NCBI GenBank assembly: GCA_963558075.1
Contig: CAUWFN010000001.1
Location: forward strand, 1 to 64,000
Direction of reading: 5' to 3'
Source: CALHKP01 sp963558075
GTDB lineage: Bacteria; Bacillota; Clostridia; Peptostreptococcales; Anaerovoracaceae
DNA length: 64,000 nt
The translations under genes and the position numbers were made by a program. Below the pieces are notes generated by a model, which worked only from the letters and a program-made list of their open reading frames with translations, did no database searches and was not told where the DNA came from. The first letter of the stretch is position 1. Every line of letters starts with the position of its first letter. Positions 26,696 through 35,036 of this stretch are shown piece after piece.

Positions 26696-27139
26696 TTATT
26701 TCTTGTCGCCCCAGTTATCAATCAGATAGTCGATAGCCTCTACATAGCCATCTGTTCCATGTCCTTTGATTGTATGAACGCATCCAAGACCTATATAGCT
26801 TATATGCCTGAACTTTTCGCGGCTATCAGGGTCTGATATGTGCACTTCCACGACAGGAAGACCTGTGCTTTTTACTGCATCAAGAAGGGCAATGCTTGTG
26901 TGAGTATAGGCACCGGGATTGATTACAATTCCAGTGAAGCCTTCGTAATAGGCTCTTTGGATTTCATCGACCAAACTACCCTCGTGATTAGACTGAGTAA
27001 ATTCTGCATATACACCTCTTGCAGCGCAATGGTTTTTTAGTCTTGTTATAAGAGATTCGTAAGTTTCTTGGCCATAGATGCCTGGTTCTCTGACGCCAAG
27101 CATATTGAGGTTTGGCCCATTTATAATTAAAAGTTTCAT
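26696..27139 (-). CDS. aroQ: 3-dehydroquinate dehydratase, type II
   Basis: 147 residues, the usual size. Dehydrates 3-dehydroquinate to 3-dehydroshikimate. IINGPNLNMLGVREPGIYG carries the catalytic Tyr and Arg; INPGAYTHTSIALLDA and VEVHISDPDSREKFRHISYI complete the active site. The start MKLLIING at 27139 is chosen over 27247 because AAAGGA precedes it and the extra 36 residues are unlike the family and fall in repeat DNA. Confidence 0.94.
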   Translation of the reverse strand: MKLLIINGPNLNMLGVREPGIYGQETYESLITRLKNHCAARGVYAEFTQSNHEGSLVDEIQRAYYEGFTGIVINPGAYTHTSIALLDAVKSTGLPVVEVHISDPDSREKFRHISYIGLGCVHTIKGHGTDGYVEAIDYLIDNWGDKK

Positions 27140-27193
27140 AGTATATCCTTTCTTTAGTGCAGTGGATGTAAGGCTAGGGGAGGCTATATGCAA

Positions 27194-27232
27194 GCCTGAT
27201 GCAACACTATGTGGCCTGATGCAGCCTGATGC
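27194..27232. repeat. Three copies of GCCTGATGC between aroEK and aroQ
   Basis: GCCTGATGCA at 27194, GCCTGATGCA at 27214 and GCCTGATGC at 27224, so the periods are 20 and 10 bases. They lie in the 132-base gap upstream of aroQ. Confidence 0.6.
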
Positions 27233-27271
27233 CTGGTTAGTAAGCACTTCTCATGCTAGATTTAGGCAAGG

Positions 27272-28591
27272 CTAAATTATAAGCGATGAGAGTATAGTTT
27301 GCACTGTATTTTCTATTGTAAGAGCCCGGATATTAAAATCACAGCATGATTCATATATAGAAAGACGCTCGCGATAAAGCTTCATGATCTTTTCTGCAGA
27401 GGATGCGGTTGGTCTATCTTCTGTTGGAATCAGAGTTTTTGGATCTCTGTTTAGGAAGAAAAGCATCCCGTTTAGCTTGAGATTTCTTACATTCTCGCCT
27501 CTAAGAACGCTGCCGCCTCCAGTTGCAATAACAAGTCCGCTTTCTTTTGCTATTTCAGAAATGACTTGGCTTTCTAAATTCCGAAAATGCTTTTCGCCGA
27601 AGCGTGAGAAGATTTCTGGGATTTCTAAGCCTGCTTGTTCTCTTATCAAATCATCTACATCGACAAACTTCTTCGAAAGCTCAGATGCAAGTATTTTTCC
27701 TACTGTGCTTTTTCCTGATGCAGGCATTCCTGTAAGAACTATATTAGTTTTCTCAAGAGCGATCTGTCTGTATATCGTCTCGGCAAGCTCGCCCGGATAA
27801 GTTTTCTGAAGGAAAAATTCCGATGCCTTTATTGCCTGAAGCACAAGCATGAAAAGTCCGCCGCTTGCTTCTATGCCAAGTTCCTGAGCTGAGCAAATTA
27901 GCTGGCTTCTGAGAGGGTTATATACTGCATCAAAGACGCCTCTAAGGTTTTTGAATTTATCAAGCTTAATTGCCTGGCTTTGTATATCTGGATACATACC
28001 GGCAGGTGTTGCATTGATGATGATAGAGGCATGAGTAAAATCAGATATAGCCATGTCATATGTTATGCATTTACATTTGCCGGAAGCACTTTTGCTAAGA
28101 TTTCTGTTACATGACGTGTCTTCGCTAGATGAATCTTCGAAAGAAGCCTGATCGTCTACTACTTTTCTGCTTACCTTGATTATTTCTAAGGCGCCTAGGG
28201 ATTCACATACAGCTTTTGCTGTGTCGGATGTTCCGCCTGTTCCTAGTATGAGAACAGTTTCTCCTTTCAGAGATGTAATCCCATGTCTTGTTATAAGCCC
28301 GCGAAGACCATCAAAGTCAGTGTTATGACCTATCAATTTTCCGTTATCATTTCTGATGCAGTTTACAGCTCCTATTGATTTTGCAGCAGGGCTGATTTCA
28401 TCAAGATAGGGGATAACGGTCTGCTTATATGGAATTGTGACATTTACTGCTTTGAAGTCTTTTTCTTTCAAGAATATGTGAATCTCAGTTTCGGAAAGCT
28501 CAAGCAGCTCGTAGCTATAGTCAGCAATTTTTGCATGTATTGTTTTGGAAAAGCTATGTCCAAGTTTTTTACCTATAAGTCCGTATTCCAA
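27272..28591 (-). CDS. aroE-aroK: Shikimate dehydrogenase-shikimate kinase fusion
   Basis: 439 residues in two enzymes. Residues 1-265 are AroE (YGLIGKKLGHSFSKTIHAKI; NVTIPYKQTV with the catalytic Lys; LGTGGTSDTAKAV NADP loop). Residues 280-439 are shikimate kinase (LTGMPASGKSTVG; FVDVDDLI; HFRNLESQV; ATGGGSV; TEDRPTASS lid). The two catalyse consecutive steps from dehydroshikimate to shikimate-3-phosphate. A polar insert (about 142-175, rich in Ser, Asp and Cys) interrupts the NADP domain and is not typical of AroE. Confidence 0.92.
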   Translation of the reverse strand: MEYGLIGKKLGHSFSKTIHAKIADYSYELLELSETEIHIFLKEKDFKAVNVTIPYKQTVIPYLDEISPAAKSIGAVNCIRNDNGKLIGHNTDFDGLRGLITRHGITSLKGETVLILGTGGTSDTAKAVCESLGALEIIKVSRKVVDDQASFEDSSSEDTSCNRNLSKSASGKCKCITYDMAISDFTHASIIINATPAGMYPDIQSQAIKLDKFKNLRGVFDAVYNPLRSQLICSAQELGIEASGGLFMLVLQAIKASEFFLQKTYPGELAETIYRQIALEKTNIVLTGMPASGKSTVGKILASELSKKFVDVDDLIREQAGLEIPEIFSRFGEKHFRNLESQVISEIAKESGLVIATGGGSVLRGENVRNLKLNGMLFFLNRDPKTLIPTEDRPTASSAEKIMKLYRERLSIYESCCDFNIRALTIENTVQTILSSLII

Positions 28592-28660
28592 AATATCCTC
28601 CTAAGTCTGCAGGCTGTAAAAGCTGCATTTAACTATTTATATAATTAGTAGATTTAATGT

Positions 28661-29764
28661 TTATTTTTTTTCGCTGTTACTTAGGTAATCTGTGCCATAT
28701 CTTATGCAGAGCATGTCTGCAACTGTGATTGCAGTAACTGCATCGACCACGGCTCTTGCACGATGCACTATCGCAGGGTCGTGGCGGCCGCGCAGCGTGA
28801 GCTGCGCGTTTTCATGGCTCAGAAAATCGACGCTCTGCTGAGCCTTGAAAATCGACGGCGTGGGCTTTACTGCTGTTCTGAAGATTACGGGCATTCCGTT
28901 TGTGATGCCGCCGTCGATGCCGCCGCTGTGATTTTCGGCGCTCACAACTTTGTCACCCAAGTAGCGCAGGCTGCCGTTGGCCTTTGAGCCCCTCATCCTC
29001 GTAAGCTCAAAGCCCTTGCCAAATTCCACGCCCTTGACAGCGGGAATCGAGAAAAGACCTTTGGCAAGGGAGCCCTCAACAGTGTCAAACCAGGGCTCGC
29101 CAACGCCCTCGGGAACTCCTGTAACTGCAGTCTCAAGGACGCCTCCGACGCTGTCGCCCTCAGATGCAGCCTCCTCGATAACAGAAATCATAGCTTCGGA
29201 AGCTTTTTTATCAAGGACAGGAAAATCAGCACTGTTCAAAAGCTTTATATCATTTTCGTAATCGGAAAACTCGCGGTCAGATACGTCGTAGCATGATTTT
29301 ATGTGAGTTCCGATGTATATTCCCTTTGATTCAAGAGCCGAGGCAATAATAGCTCCACCTGCTACTAGAGCTGCTGTAATCCTTCCGGAAAAATGACCGC
29401 CGCCTCTGTAGTCCTCAAATCCGTGGTATTTATAGTGAGAAGTAAGATCTGCATGGGCAGGTCTTGCTATTCTGCTTACATTATCATAGTCATTACTTCT
29501 AGTATCCTTGTTTCTGATTATTATGCAGAGGGGAGTTCCTGTAGTAAAGCCGTTATATACGCCACTAAGGATTTCAAATTCATCCGCCTCGCGCCTCTTT
29601 GTTGATATTTTACCTTTTGGCTTTCTAAGATCAAGCCTGTGATTTATATAGTCTTTATCGATTTTGATTCCCGGCGAAAGTCCATCAAGGCATATTCCGA
29701 TTGCGCTTCCATGACTTTCTCCAAACAGGGTTACTGTCAAAACGTTTCCGTATGTGTTTTTCAT
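28661..29764 (-). CDS. aroC: Chorismate synthase
   Basis: 367 residues. FMN-dependent elimination of phosphate from EPSP to chorismate. LFGESHGSAIGICLDG, RPAHADLTSHYKYHGFEDYRGGGHFSGR-type signature and the final GRHDPAIVHRA are all present. This gene has noticeably higher G+C in its 3' half (28760-29160) than its neighbours, including long open frames on the other strand that are shadows. Confidence 0.95.
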   Translation of the reverse strand: MKNTYGNVLTVTLFGESHGSAIGICLDGLSPGIKIDKDYINHRLDLRKPKGKISTKRREADEFEILSGVYNGFTTGTPLCIIIRNKDTRSNDYDNVSRIARPAHADLTSHYKYHGFEDYRGGGHFSGRITAALVAGGAIIASALESKGIYIGTHIKSCYDVSDREFSDYENDIKLLNSADFPVLDKKASEAMISVIEEAASEGDSVGGVLETAVTGVPEGVGEPWFDTVEGSLAKGLFSIPAVKGVEFGKGFELTRMRGSKANGSLRYLGDKVVSAENHSGGIDGGITNGMPVIFRTAVKPTPSIFKAQQSVDFLSHENAQLTLRGRHDPAIVHRARAVVDAVTAITVADMLCIRYGTDYLSNSEKK

Positions 29765-29836
29765 AATATATGGCTAGGCCCCTGTGATTTTGTAAGGGGA
29801 ATTTTGCCTTCACCTCTTTTCTATATCAAATCCTTA

Positions 29837-30835
29837 TCAGAACACTTTTTTGTATTTTTCTGCAAGAGAGTCTCTGTCATCAGTTTCAAAAACAAAGCTT
29901 CCCGCCTCAGATACATTTACTGTTGTAACTTTATTTCCTTCTGATTTTTTATCATGCATTACAGCTTCTATAATATCGTCGAATGAAATATCAGTTGTTT
30001 CTGGTAGATTTTCTTTTTTTAGCGCAGTAATCAGCCTTTTTCTAACTTTTTCCGAGCACATTGGAAGCATTCCAAGGGCTACAGCTTCTCCGTGATAAAG
30101 CTTGCTAAAGCTTTCGATTCCGTGTCCTATAGTATGACCAAAATTGAGCGCCTTTCGAAGTCCTGCTTCTTTTTCGTCCTTTTCGACAACAGAAGCTTTG
30201 ATTCTAAGGCTTCTGGCTATTATTTCCTCTATATTGCTGCGGCTATCAGATTTTTCTATGAGCTCAAAGAGTGACTCATCAAAGCATAGAGCCATTTTAA
30301 TCACTTCGCTTATGCCGCAGGCAAACTTTCTATCATCAAGAGTATCAAGAACATTTGGGTCGATTATTACCTTTGATGGCTGATAGAAGCTTCCAATTAT
30401 ATTTTTGATACCGGCAAAGTCTATAGCTGTTTTTCCGCCGACCGATGAGTCTACCTGCGAAAGAAGTGTTGTCGGCATGTTGTAAAACTCGATTCCTCTC
30501 ATGTAGCAGGAGGCTGCAAAGGCTGTGATATCTCCGCACATTCCGCCTCCTAGTGCGATGCAGGCGTCCTTTCTTGTGAAGCTGTTATCTATCATAACCT
30601 GAAATAGGTGAAAAAGGTTGCCCTTGTTCTTTGATTTTTCGCCCTCGGGAAGTGTCACAAGAACGCCTTCTGGGCACTGAGAAAGAACCTTATTTGCATA
30701 CTCGCAAGGGACACCTGAATCTGTAACTATGAGAACTTTTCTATTAAGATTTATGTATTCGCTTGCTTTTTCAAGGGAGCCGCGCTCAAGGACTATTTCG
30801 TACTCTTCTGATGGTATATTTACAGGTATTATCAT
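29837..30835 (-). CDS. aroB: 3-dehydroquinate synthase
   Basis: 332 residues. Cyclises DAHP to 3-dehydroquinate using NAD and a metal. ALGGGMCGDITAFAASCYMRGI, the PTTLLSQVDSSVGGKTAID block and the zinc His in GHTIGHGIE are conserved. Somewhat shorter than the usual 350-360. It starts 3 bases after pheA ends. Confidence 0.94.
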   Translation of the reverse strand: MIIPVNIPSEEYEIVLERGSLEKASEYINLNRKVLIVTDSGVPCEYANKVLSQCPEGVLVTLPEGEKSKNKGNLFHLFQVMIDNSFTRKDACIALGGGMCGDITAFAASCYMRGIEFYNMPTTLLSQVDSSVGGKTAIDFAGIKNIIGSFYQPSKVIIDPNVLDTLDDRKFACGISEVIKMALCFDESLFELIEKSDSRSNIEEIIARSLRIKASVVEKDEKEAGLRKALNFGHTIGHGIESFSKLYHGEAVALGMLPMCSEKVRKRLITALKKENLPETTDISFDDIIEAVMHDKKSEGNKVTTVNVSEAGSFVFETDDRDSLAEKYKKVF

Positions 30836-30838
30836 TTT

Positions 30839-31939
30839 CTAAACCTCTCTAATGTGCAGGTTGTTATAAATTCCTGCTACTTTTATCTTGTCGCAGACGC
30901 TCTTTAGCTCTGTAAGACAGGCAAGACCGTCCTCTGAGTAGATGTCGCCTTCGGCTTCTACGTAGAAAAAGTATTGCCAAGGAAGGTCTTTCATCGGTCT
31001 TGAACGCATGGTGCGCATGTTGAAGCCGTATTTACCTATTATAGTTAGGGCATTTGCAAGTGCTCCGGCTTCGTTTCTTGCTGTGAAAAGTAGCGAGAAA
31101 ACCGGGTGAGCGGAATTTCTTGCGTTGAGGGAGCGGCTTCTCGAAAATACAGCAAAGCGTGTAGTGTTTGATCTGTCGTCGTTGATGCTTCTTGCTATGA
31201 CCTCAAGGCCAAATAGTCTTGCAGAGTCTGCGCTTGCTACAGCAGCAAAGCTTTTGTCCCCAGTGTTCTTGACGAATTCTGCAGCAAGGGCAGTGTTCGA
31301 ATACTCGAGCTCTCTCAGCTCGTTTCCTCTTATGTAAGAGCTGCACTGCGAAAGTGCCTGAGGGTGGCTGACTACCGTTTTTATATCTTTGATAGTTGCA
31401 CCGGGAAGTCCTAGAAGGTCGTGTGTGACAGGAAGGTCGTACATGCCATTAACAAAGAGACTGCCCGAAAACATCAGGTCGTTTACTTGGCCGACGTCTC
31501 CAGCAAAGCTGTTTTCTACAGGGAGCACGGCGCAGTCGCATTCGCCGTTTTCTACAGCATCGTATGCGTTTTTGAAGCTAGTATAGGCAACTTTTTTTGC
31601 TGTTGGAAATATCTTTGATGCTGCGATGTGAGCAAATGCTCCTTCTGTTCCGCAGTAGGCTACTTTTAGCCCTTCTAGAAGACTTGACTGATAGTTTCTG
31701 GAAATGGTCATGATATCCTTGAGAAATGTCACATAATATGAGCGAAGCTCTGGGTCTTCTATGCGCGAGCTTCCGTTTGCTATTACAGCAGCCTCTCGTT
31801 TTTCGTCGAGAACAGGAAGACCGTTTTTCTTTTTGTATTCTGCAACCTTTTTGACTTCAGCCATTCTAAGGCGAAATAGCTCTGCCATTTTGTTATCTAT
31901 ATCTGTAATATTTTTTCTGATTTCACTTAGTTCATTCAT
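30839..31939 (-). CDS. pheA: Chorismate mutase-prephenate dehydratase (P-protein)
   Basis: 366 residues. Chorismate mutase domain at 1-85 (RKNITDIDNKMAELFRLRM; KREA), prephenate dehydratase at 92-270 (YCGTEGAFAHIAA; DRSNTTRFAVF with the Thr of TTRF), and an ACT domain from 278 (NEAGALANAL and MRSRPMKDLPWQYFFYVE), the phenylalanine-binding feedback module. Makes phenylpyruvate from chorismate. Overlaps the aminotransferase stop by 4 bases. Confidence 0.95.
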   Translation of the reverse strand: MNELSEIRKNITDIDNKMAELFRLRMAEVKKVAEYKKKNGLPVLDEKREAAVIANGSSRIEDPELRSYYVTFLKDIMTISRNYQSSLLEGLKVAYCGTEGAFAHIAASKIFPTAKKVAYTSFKNAYDAVENGECDCAVLPVENSFAGDVGQVNDLMFSGSLFVNGMYDLPVTHDLLGLPGATIKDIKTVVSHPQALSQCSSYIRGNELRELEYSNTALAAEFVKNTGDKSFAAVASADSARLFGLEVIARSINDDRSNTTRFAVFSRSRSLNARNSAHPVFSLLFTARNEAGALANALTIIGKYGFNMRTMRSRPMKDLPWQYFFYVEAEGDIYSEDGLACLTELKSVCDKIKVAGIYNNLHIREV

Positions 31940-33207
31940 TTTAGTTTCCCGCGAGGGGGCTCGTCCTTTCTAAAGAGTTTATAGCTTTCTGCAAGCTTTC
32001 GGAAAGCTGAAAGTGAGTTTTCAATCTGATCTTTGTTTACACAGTAGGAAATTCTCACATAGCTTTCTATACCGAAGCTGTCGCTTGGAACCATCAGGAT
32101 TTCGAATTTCTTTGCTCGCTCACAGAAGCTTTTGGCATCTGGCTCTGGAGATTTTAAGAACAAATAAAATGCACCGTCTGGATAAACTGCTTCAAATCCA
32201 TATTCTGTCAGCGCGTTATATAGAATACCTCGGTTTTCTTTGTATATAGAAATGTCGGATGTGATTCCTTGGTTTTCTGCGATGACCTTTTGCATCAAAG
32301 CAGGTGCGCATACATATCCAAGGCTTCTTCCGCTTCCGCATATAGCAGCAAAAAGTGATTCTTTTGATTTTACTTTGTTTCCTAGCATGATATATCCTAT
32401 GCGCTCTCCCGGAAGTGAGAGGGATTTACTGTAGGAATAGCATACGATTGTATTTTCTATATGGTTCATAGGTAGAGGTATATCTTTGTCGTAAACGAGA
32501 TCTCTGTAGGGCTCGTCGGAAATAACAAAAATTGCTCTGTCGCACCTTTTTTTTAGGAAGCTGTTAAGCTCTACAAGGGTTTCTTCTGTGAGTACAGCTC
32601 CCGTTGGATTGTTTGGTGAATTTATTATAAGCGCCTTTGTCTTTTCGGAAAAGGCATCCTCTAGAGCATCAAAATCGATCTGAAAGTCTTCTGTTCTCAC
32701 AGGTACTTCTACGACCATTGCACTTAAGCCTTCGATAAAAACTCGATACTCCGGAAAATATGGAGTAAATACGATTATCTCATCGCCGGGTTCTGTTATA
32801 CTTTTTAGCGCGATGGCAAGAGATGCTGCAGCACCACAGGTCATATATATGTAGTCTTCTGATACGTCTGCAGAATATCTTGACCTCATGTACTGTGCAA
32901 TTTTTTTCTTTGCATTTTCATCTCCTGACGCTGATGTGTACCCGTGAAGCTCTGCGGGGTCAGATTCTGATACGAGTCTCAGAAAGCTTTCTGTAACGCT
33001 ACTAGGACAAGGCACGCTTGGATTTCCGATACTAAAATCAAATACCTTATCATTTCCAATTTCGGCTTTCCTCTTCTTGCCGTATTCAAATATATCTCTT
33101 ATGACGGAACTGTTTTCTCCAAATGACTTCATTTTCTGGTTTATCGCAGTTTCACATTTCTTTTCTCCTGTATTTGACTCTGAGTTAGTCTGACACTGGT
33201 TTATCAT
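31936..33207 (-). CDS. PLP-dependent aminotransferase, class I, first gene of the aro operon
   Basis: 423 residues. SPNNPTGAVLTEETL, DEPYRDLVYD and YSYSKSLSLPGERIGY (Schiff-base Lys) are fold I aminotransferase motifs. Position ahead of pheA and tyrA suggests it aminates phenylpyruvate and hydroxyphenylpyruvate, or prephenate. I prefer the second ATG (33207): GGAGG is 9 bases upstream of it but only 3 from the first ATG at 33213. The transcript starts at a consensus promoter covered by an operator-like dyad. Confidence 0.88.
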   Translation of the reverse strand: MINQCQTNSESNTGEKKCETAINQKMKSFGENSSVIRDIFEYGKKRKAEIGNDKVFDFSIGNPSVPCPSSVTESFLRLVSESDPAELHGYTSASGDENAKKKIAQYMRSRYSADVSEDYIYMTCGAAASLAIALKSITEPGDEIIVFTPYFPEYRVFIEGLSAMVVEVPVRTEDFQIDFDALEDAFSEKTKALIINSPNNPTGAVLTEETLVELNSFLKKRCDRAIFVISDEPYRDLVYDKDIPLPMNHIENTIVCYSYSKSLSLPGERIGYIMLGNKVKSKESLFAAICGSGRSLGYVCAPALMQKVIAENQGITSDISIYKENRGILYNALTEYGFEAVYPDGAFYLFLKSPEPDAKSFCERAKKFEILMVPSDSFGIESYVRISYCVNKDQIENSLSAFRKLAESYKLFRKDEPPRGKLK

Positions 33208-33230
33208 AGTCATATTCCTCCAGCTATTTT

Positions 33231-33247
33231 AGTTATCAGTGTTAACT
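33231..33247. promoter_or_regulatory. Operator-like dyad at the aro promoter
   Basis: Minus-strand reading AGTTAACACTGATAACT. It lies 8 bases downstream of the aro -10, over the transcription start. It shares 13 of 17 bases with the dyad at 33331-33347. Confidence 0.65.
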
Positions 33248-33255
33248 TGAATAGA

Positions 33256-33283
33256 ATTATACGCTTTTTTGTTGATATGTCAA
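33256..33283 (-). promoter_or_regulatory. Consensus promoter of the nine-gene aro operon
   Basis: On the minus strand TTGACA (33283-33278), 16 bases, TATAAT (33261-33256). Both boxes are perfect matches. Confidence 0.85.
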
Positions 33284-33300
33284 TAGTTTGAGCCTAAGTA

Positions 33301-33328
33301 TTGCATATTTTTTGTTTTAATATATAAT
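33301..33328 (+). promoter_or_regulatory. Promoter of the TetR gene
   Basis: TTGCAT, 16 bases, TATAAT, ending 2 bases before the second dyad. Confidence 0.7.
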
Positions 33329-33330
33329 AA

Positions 33331-33347
33331 TGTTAACAATATTAACT
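33331..33347. promoter_or_regulatory. Operator-like dyad at the TetR promoter
   Basis: Minus-strand reading AGTTAATATTGTTAACA, aligned with the site at 33231-33247 and exactly 100 bases from it. Predicts repression of both promoters by the TetR protein. Confidence 0.65.
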
Positions 33348-33360
33348 AAGGAGAAAAATT

Positions 33361-33882
33361 ATGGATGCCTATGATACATCGATAGCTCTCAAGGAGAGAC
33401 TGATTTTGGCAGGAATAGATGAGATTTCACAGCACGGAACAGAGGCTGTTTCTCTGCGAAAAATTGCTTCGGCATGTGGGGCAAGCTGCGCTGCTCCCTA
33501 CAAGCATTTTAAGAATAAGGACGATTTTCTAGATGCTGCGGCAGAATACCTGAAAGGAAAATGGAAAAGCTTGAGTGAACAGATTATATCGCTTTTTGAC
33601 GATGAAATTGAACGCATATGCGAGCTATGCATTGCAAATATAAAATTTGCTCTTGCAAATTCCCTTTACGCCCATGGACAGGAGGGGCTTGATGATATAA
33701 TAACAGAAAGGCTTCGCCTCTACTGTAGTATATCCGAAAGACCTCCCTTTGATGAATGCTTTTTTAAGACGGCTTCGATTGTAAGGGGCGCAGGAATTTT
33801 GATCTCTGATGGAACTTTTGAAAATTCAGCGGCAAGCTATGAGACGCTGAGAAAGATGCTGAGAACAGAACTTAAGGGATAG
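33361..33882 (+). CDS. TetR-family regulator, probable repressor of the aro operon
   Basis: 173 residues. N-terminal helix-turn-helix: KERLILAGIDEISQHGTEAVSLRKIASACG, then APYKHFKNKDDFLDAAAEYL, the TetR pattern. The C-terminal ligand domain is short and unlike a named subgroup. Divergent from the aromatic operon with related dyads at each promoter, so autoregulation and control of aro genes are inferred. The ligand is unknown. AAGGAG precedes the ATG. Confidence 0.87.
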   Translation: MDAYDTSIALKERLILAGIDEISQHGTEAVSLRKIASACGASCAAPYKHFKNKDDFLDAAAEYLKGKWKSLSEQIISLFDDEIERICELCIANIKFALANSLYAHGQEGLDDIITERLRLYCSISERPPFDECFFKTASIVRGAGILISDGTFENSAASYETLRKMLRTELKG

Positions 33883-33897
33883 ATTTTAGGCTTGAGT

Positions 33898-34004
33898 AAA
33901 ACGGAAGGGTAAAGTGCTTCTATAGCCTTTCGTTTTGGGCGTCAATTAATAATATAGTATCAAAAAGTCTACGGTGGTAACTCAATTACCAGGTAGGCTT
34001 TTTT
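33898..34004 (+). terminator. Two hairpins after the TetR gene
   Basis: The first pairs AAAACGGAAGG (33898-33908) with CCTTTCGTTTT (about 33926-33936). The second (33962-34004) pairs AAAAAG-CTAC...GGTAA with TTACC...GTAG-CTTTTTT. The second has the better T run and is the likelier terminator. Confidence 0.7.
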
Positions 34005-34099
34005 AATACTCGGTTCTAGCTCTCGACCGCACTCGATTCTAAGCTCCTTACAGCACATTGACTACAGTAAAATAATTTTGAAAATTTATGCAAAATCCA

Positions 34100-34128
34100 T
34101 TGATTATGAGAGCACAACGTGATAATAT
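34100..34128 (+). promoter_or_regulatory. Promoter of the SCP2/aminotransferase/transketolase operon
   Basis: TTGATT, 17 bases, TAATAT. It would give a leader of about 130 bases before the first gene. Confidence 0.6.
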
Positions 34129-34146
34129 ATGATTGTAAAAATTCAG

Positions 34147-34238
34147 ATAATTAAAACTGGCGTAAACGTAAGCAAGATGCCCCCTCAGACAGAGGAAGGC
34201 CCCGGGCTCTAGCTGAAATTTTGCCGGCAGGTAATTAT
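34147..34238 (+). ncRNA. Structured leader RNA, candidate cis-regulator (unidentified)
   Basis: Ends close on each other: ATAATTA (34147-34153) pairs with TAATTAT (34232-34238) and CTGGC (34157-34161) with GCCGG (34223-34227), separated by a small internal loop. Inside are CCTC/GAGG (34183-34195) and a G/C-rich stretch GGCCCCGGGCTC, out of keeping with the surrounding A/T-rich DNA. The ribosome site lies 15 bases downstream. It does not match the riboswitch cores I know (TPP, SAM, FMN, cobalamin, glycine, lysine, c-di-GMP, THF, ZTP, preQ1, fluoride). Candidate only. Confidence 0.4.
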
Positions 34239-34269
34239 ATCGATATGAATATCGGAGGGAGTGATAAGA

Positions 34270-35025
34270 TTGAAGAGTGAGAGAACCTTAGCCTACATTA
34301 ATATGTTCGCTATACTTAAGGATCTGGAAGTGCTTGTGAAACTAGATGACGAGGCAAAGAAAATTGCCAGCGTAAATCCACCTATTTCAATCGGATTTAA
34401 CGTTACAGATGGTCCACAGGCTACACTTACATTTGACAATGGAAATTGCACTATGACAGAGGGCATGGGCGGAAAAATCAAGCTGAAGCTAAAATCGCCA
34501 GAGCACCTAAATCAGATGATTGATGGAACCAAGAATCCTACACCATACGGTGGTTTTACAAAGATTGGATTTTTAACAAAGGATTTCATCAAGCTTACAG
34601 ATATTTTAACAAAATATCTAAAAGCGACTCCCGAAGATCTTGCAGACAGGGCATTCTTCGAAAAGAGTACAGAGATGATGTTTTATCTGATTGCAAATGC
34701 ACTTTCTGCGATTGGAAATTATGATGAAATAGGAAAAGTTTCCGCATCCAAGATTCCTGATGGAACTATTTCTATGGAAATTGGCGGAGGACCTTGTGCA
34801 GAGATTGTTGTAGAGGGTGGTCACATGACTACATACAACAGAAAGGCCGAGAATCCTAGAGCATACATGATATTCAGAGATATGGATGTTGCCCGCGGTC
34901 TGTTCGAGGGAACGGTAGAGTCGATGAGTGCAATCGCAACAGGAGAAATTCAGATGAAGGGATTCATCCCTATGATTGACAATCTGAACAAGCTTCTTGC
35001 AAGAGTTGCAATGTATTTAGGATAG
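34270..35025 (+). CDS. Tandem SCP2-like lipid-binding protein (operon gene 1)
   Basis: 251 residues, cytosolic. Two sterol-carrier-protein-2-like halves: about 25-120 (ATLTFDNGNCTMTEG, KLKSPEHLNQMIDG) and about 165-251 (AEIVVEGGHMTTYN, MIFRDMDVARGLFEG, SAIATGEIQMKGFIPMID). SCP2 folds bind lipids or acyl chains. The start is uncertain: TTG 34270 has GGAGGG 10 bases upstream, while GTG 34261 is too close to it. First of five tightly spaced genes on one strand; a second tandem-SCP2 protein closes the operon. No function is known to me. Confidence 0.75.
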   Translation: MKSERTLAYINMFAILKDLEVLVKLDDEAKKIASVNPPISIGFNVTDGPQATLTFDNGNCTMTEGMGGKIKLKLKSPEHLNQMIDGTKNPTPYGGFTKIGFLTKDFIKLTDILTKYLKATPEDLADRAFFEKSTEMMFYLIANALSAIGNYDEIGKVSASKIPDGTISMEIGGGPCAEIVVEGGHMTTYNRKAENPRAYMIFRDMDVARGLFEGTVESMSAIATGEIQMKGFIPMIDNLNKLLARVAMYLG

Positions 35026-35036
35026 GAGGATTTGAG

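Noticed and set aside
28763..29261. Long open frames on the plus strand inside aroC
   Set aside because: They mirror the G/C-richer part of aroC, have no ribosome site and look like no protein; chorismate synthase on the other strand is certain.
34147..34238. 4.5S SRP RNA or TPP riboswitch
   Set aside because: The G/C-rich core has neither the SRP GGAAGCAGCC-type loop nor the TPP CTGAGA and CCTGAT cores.
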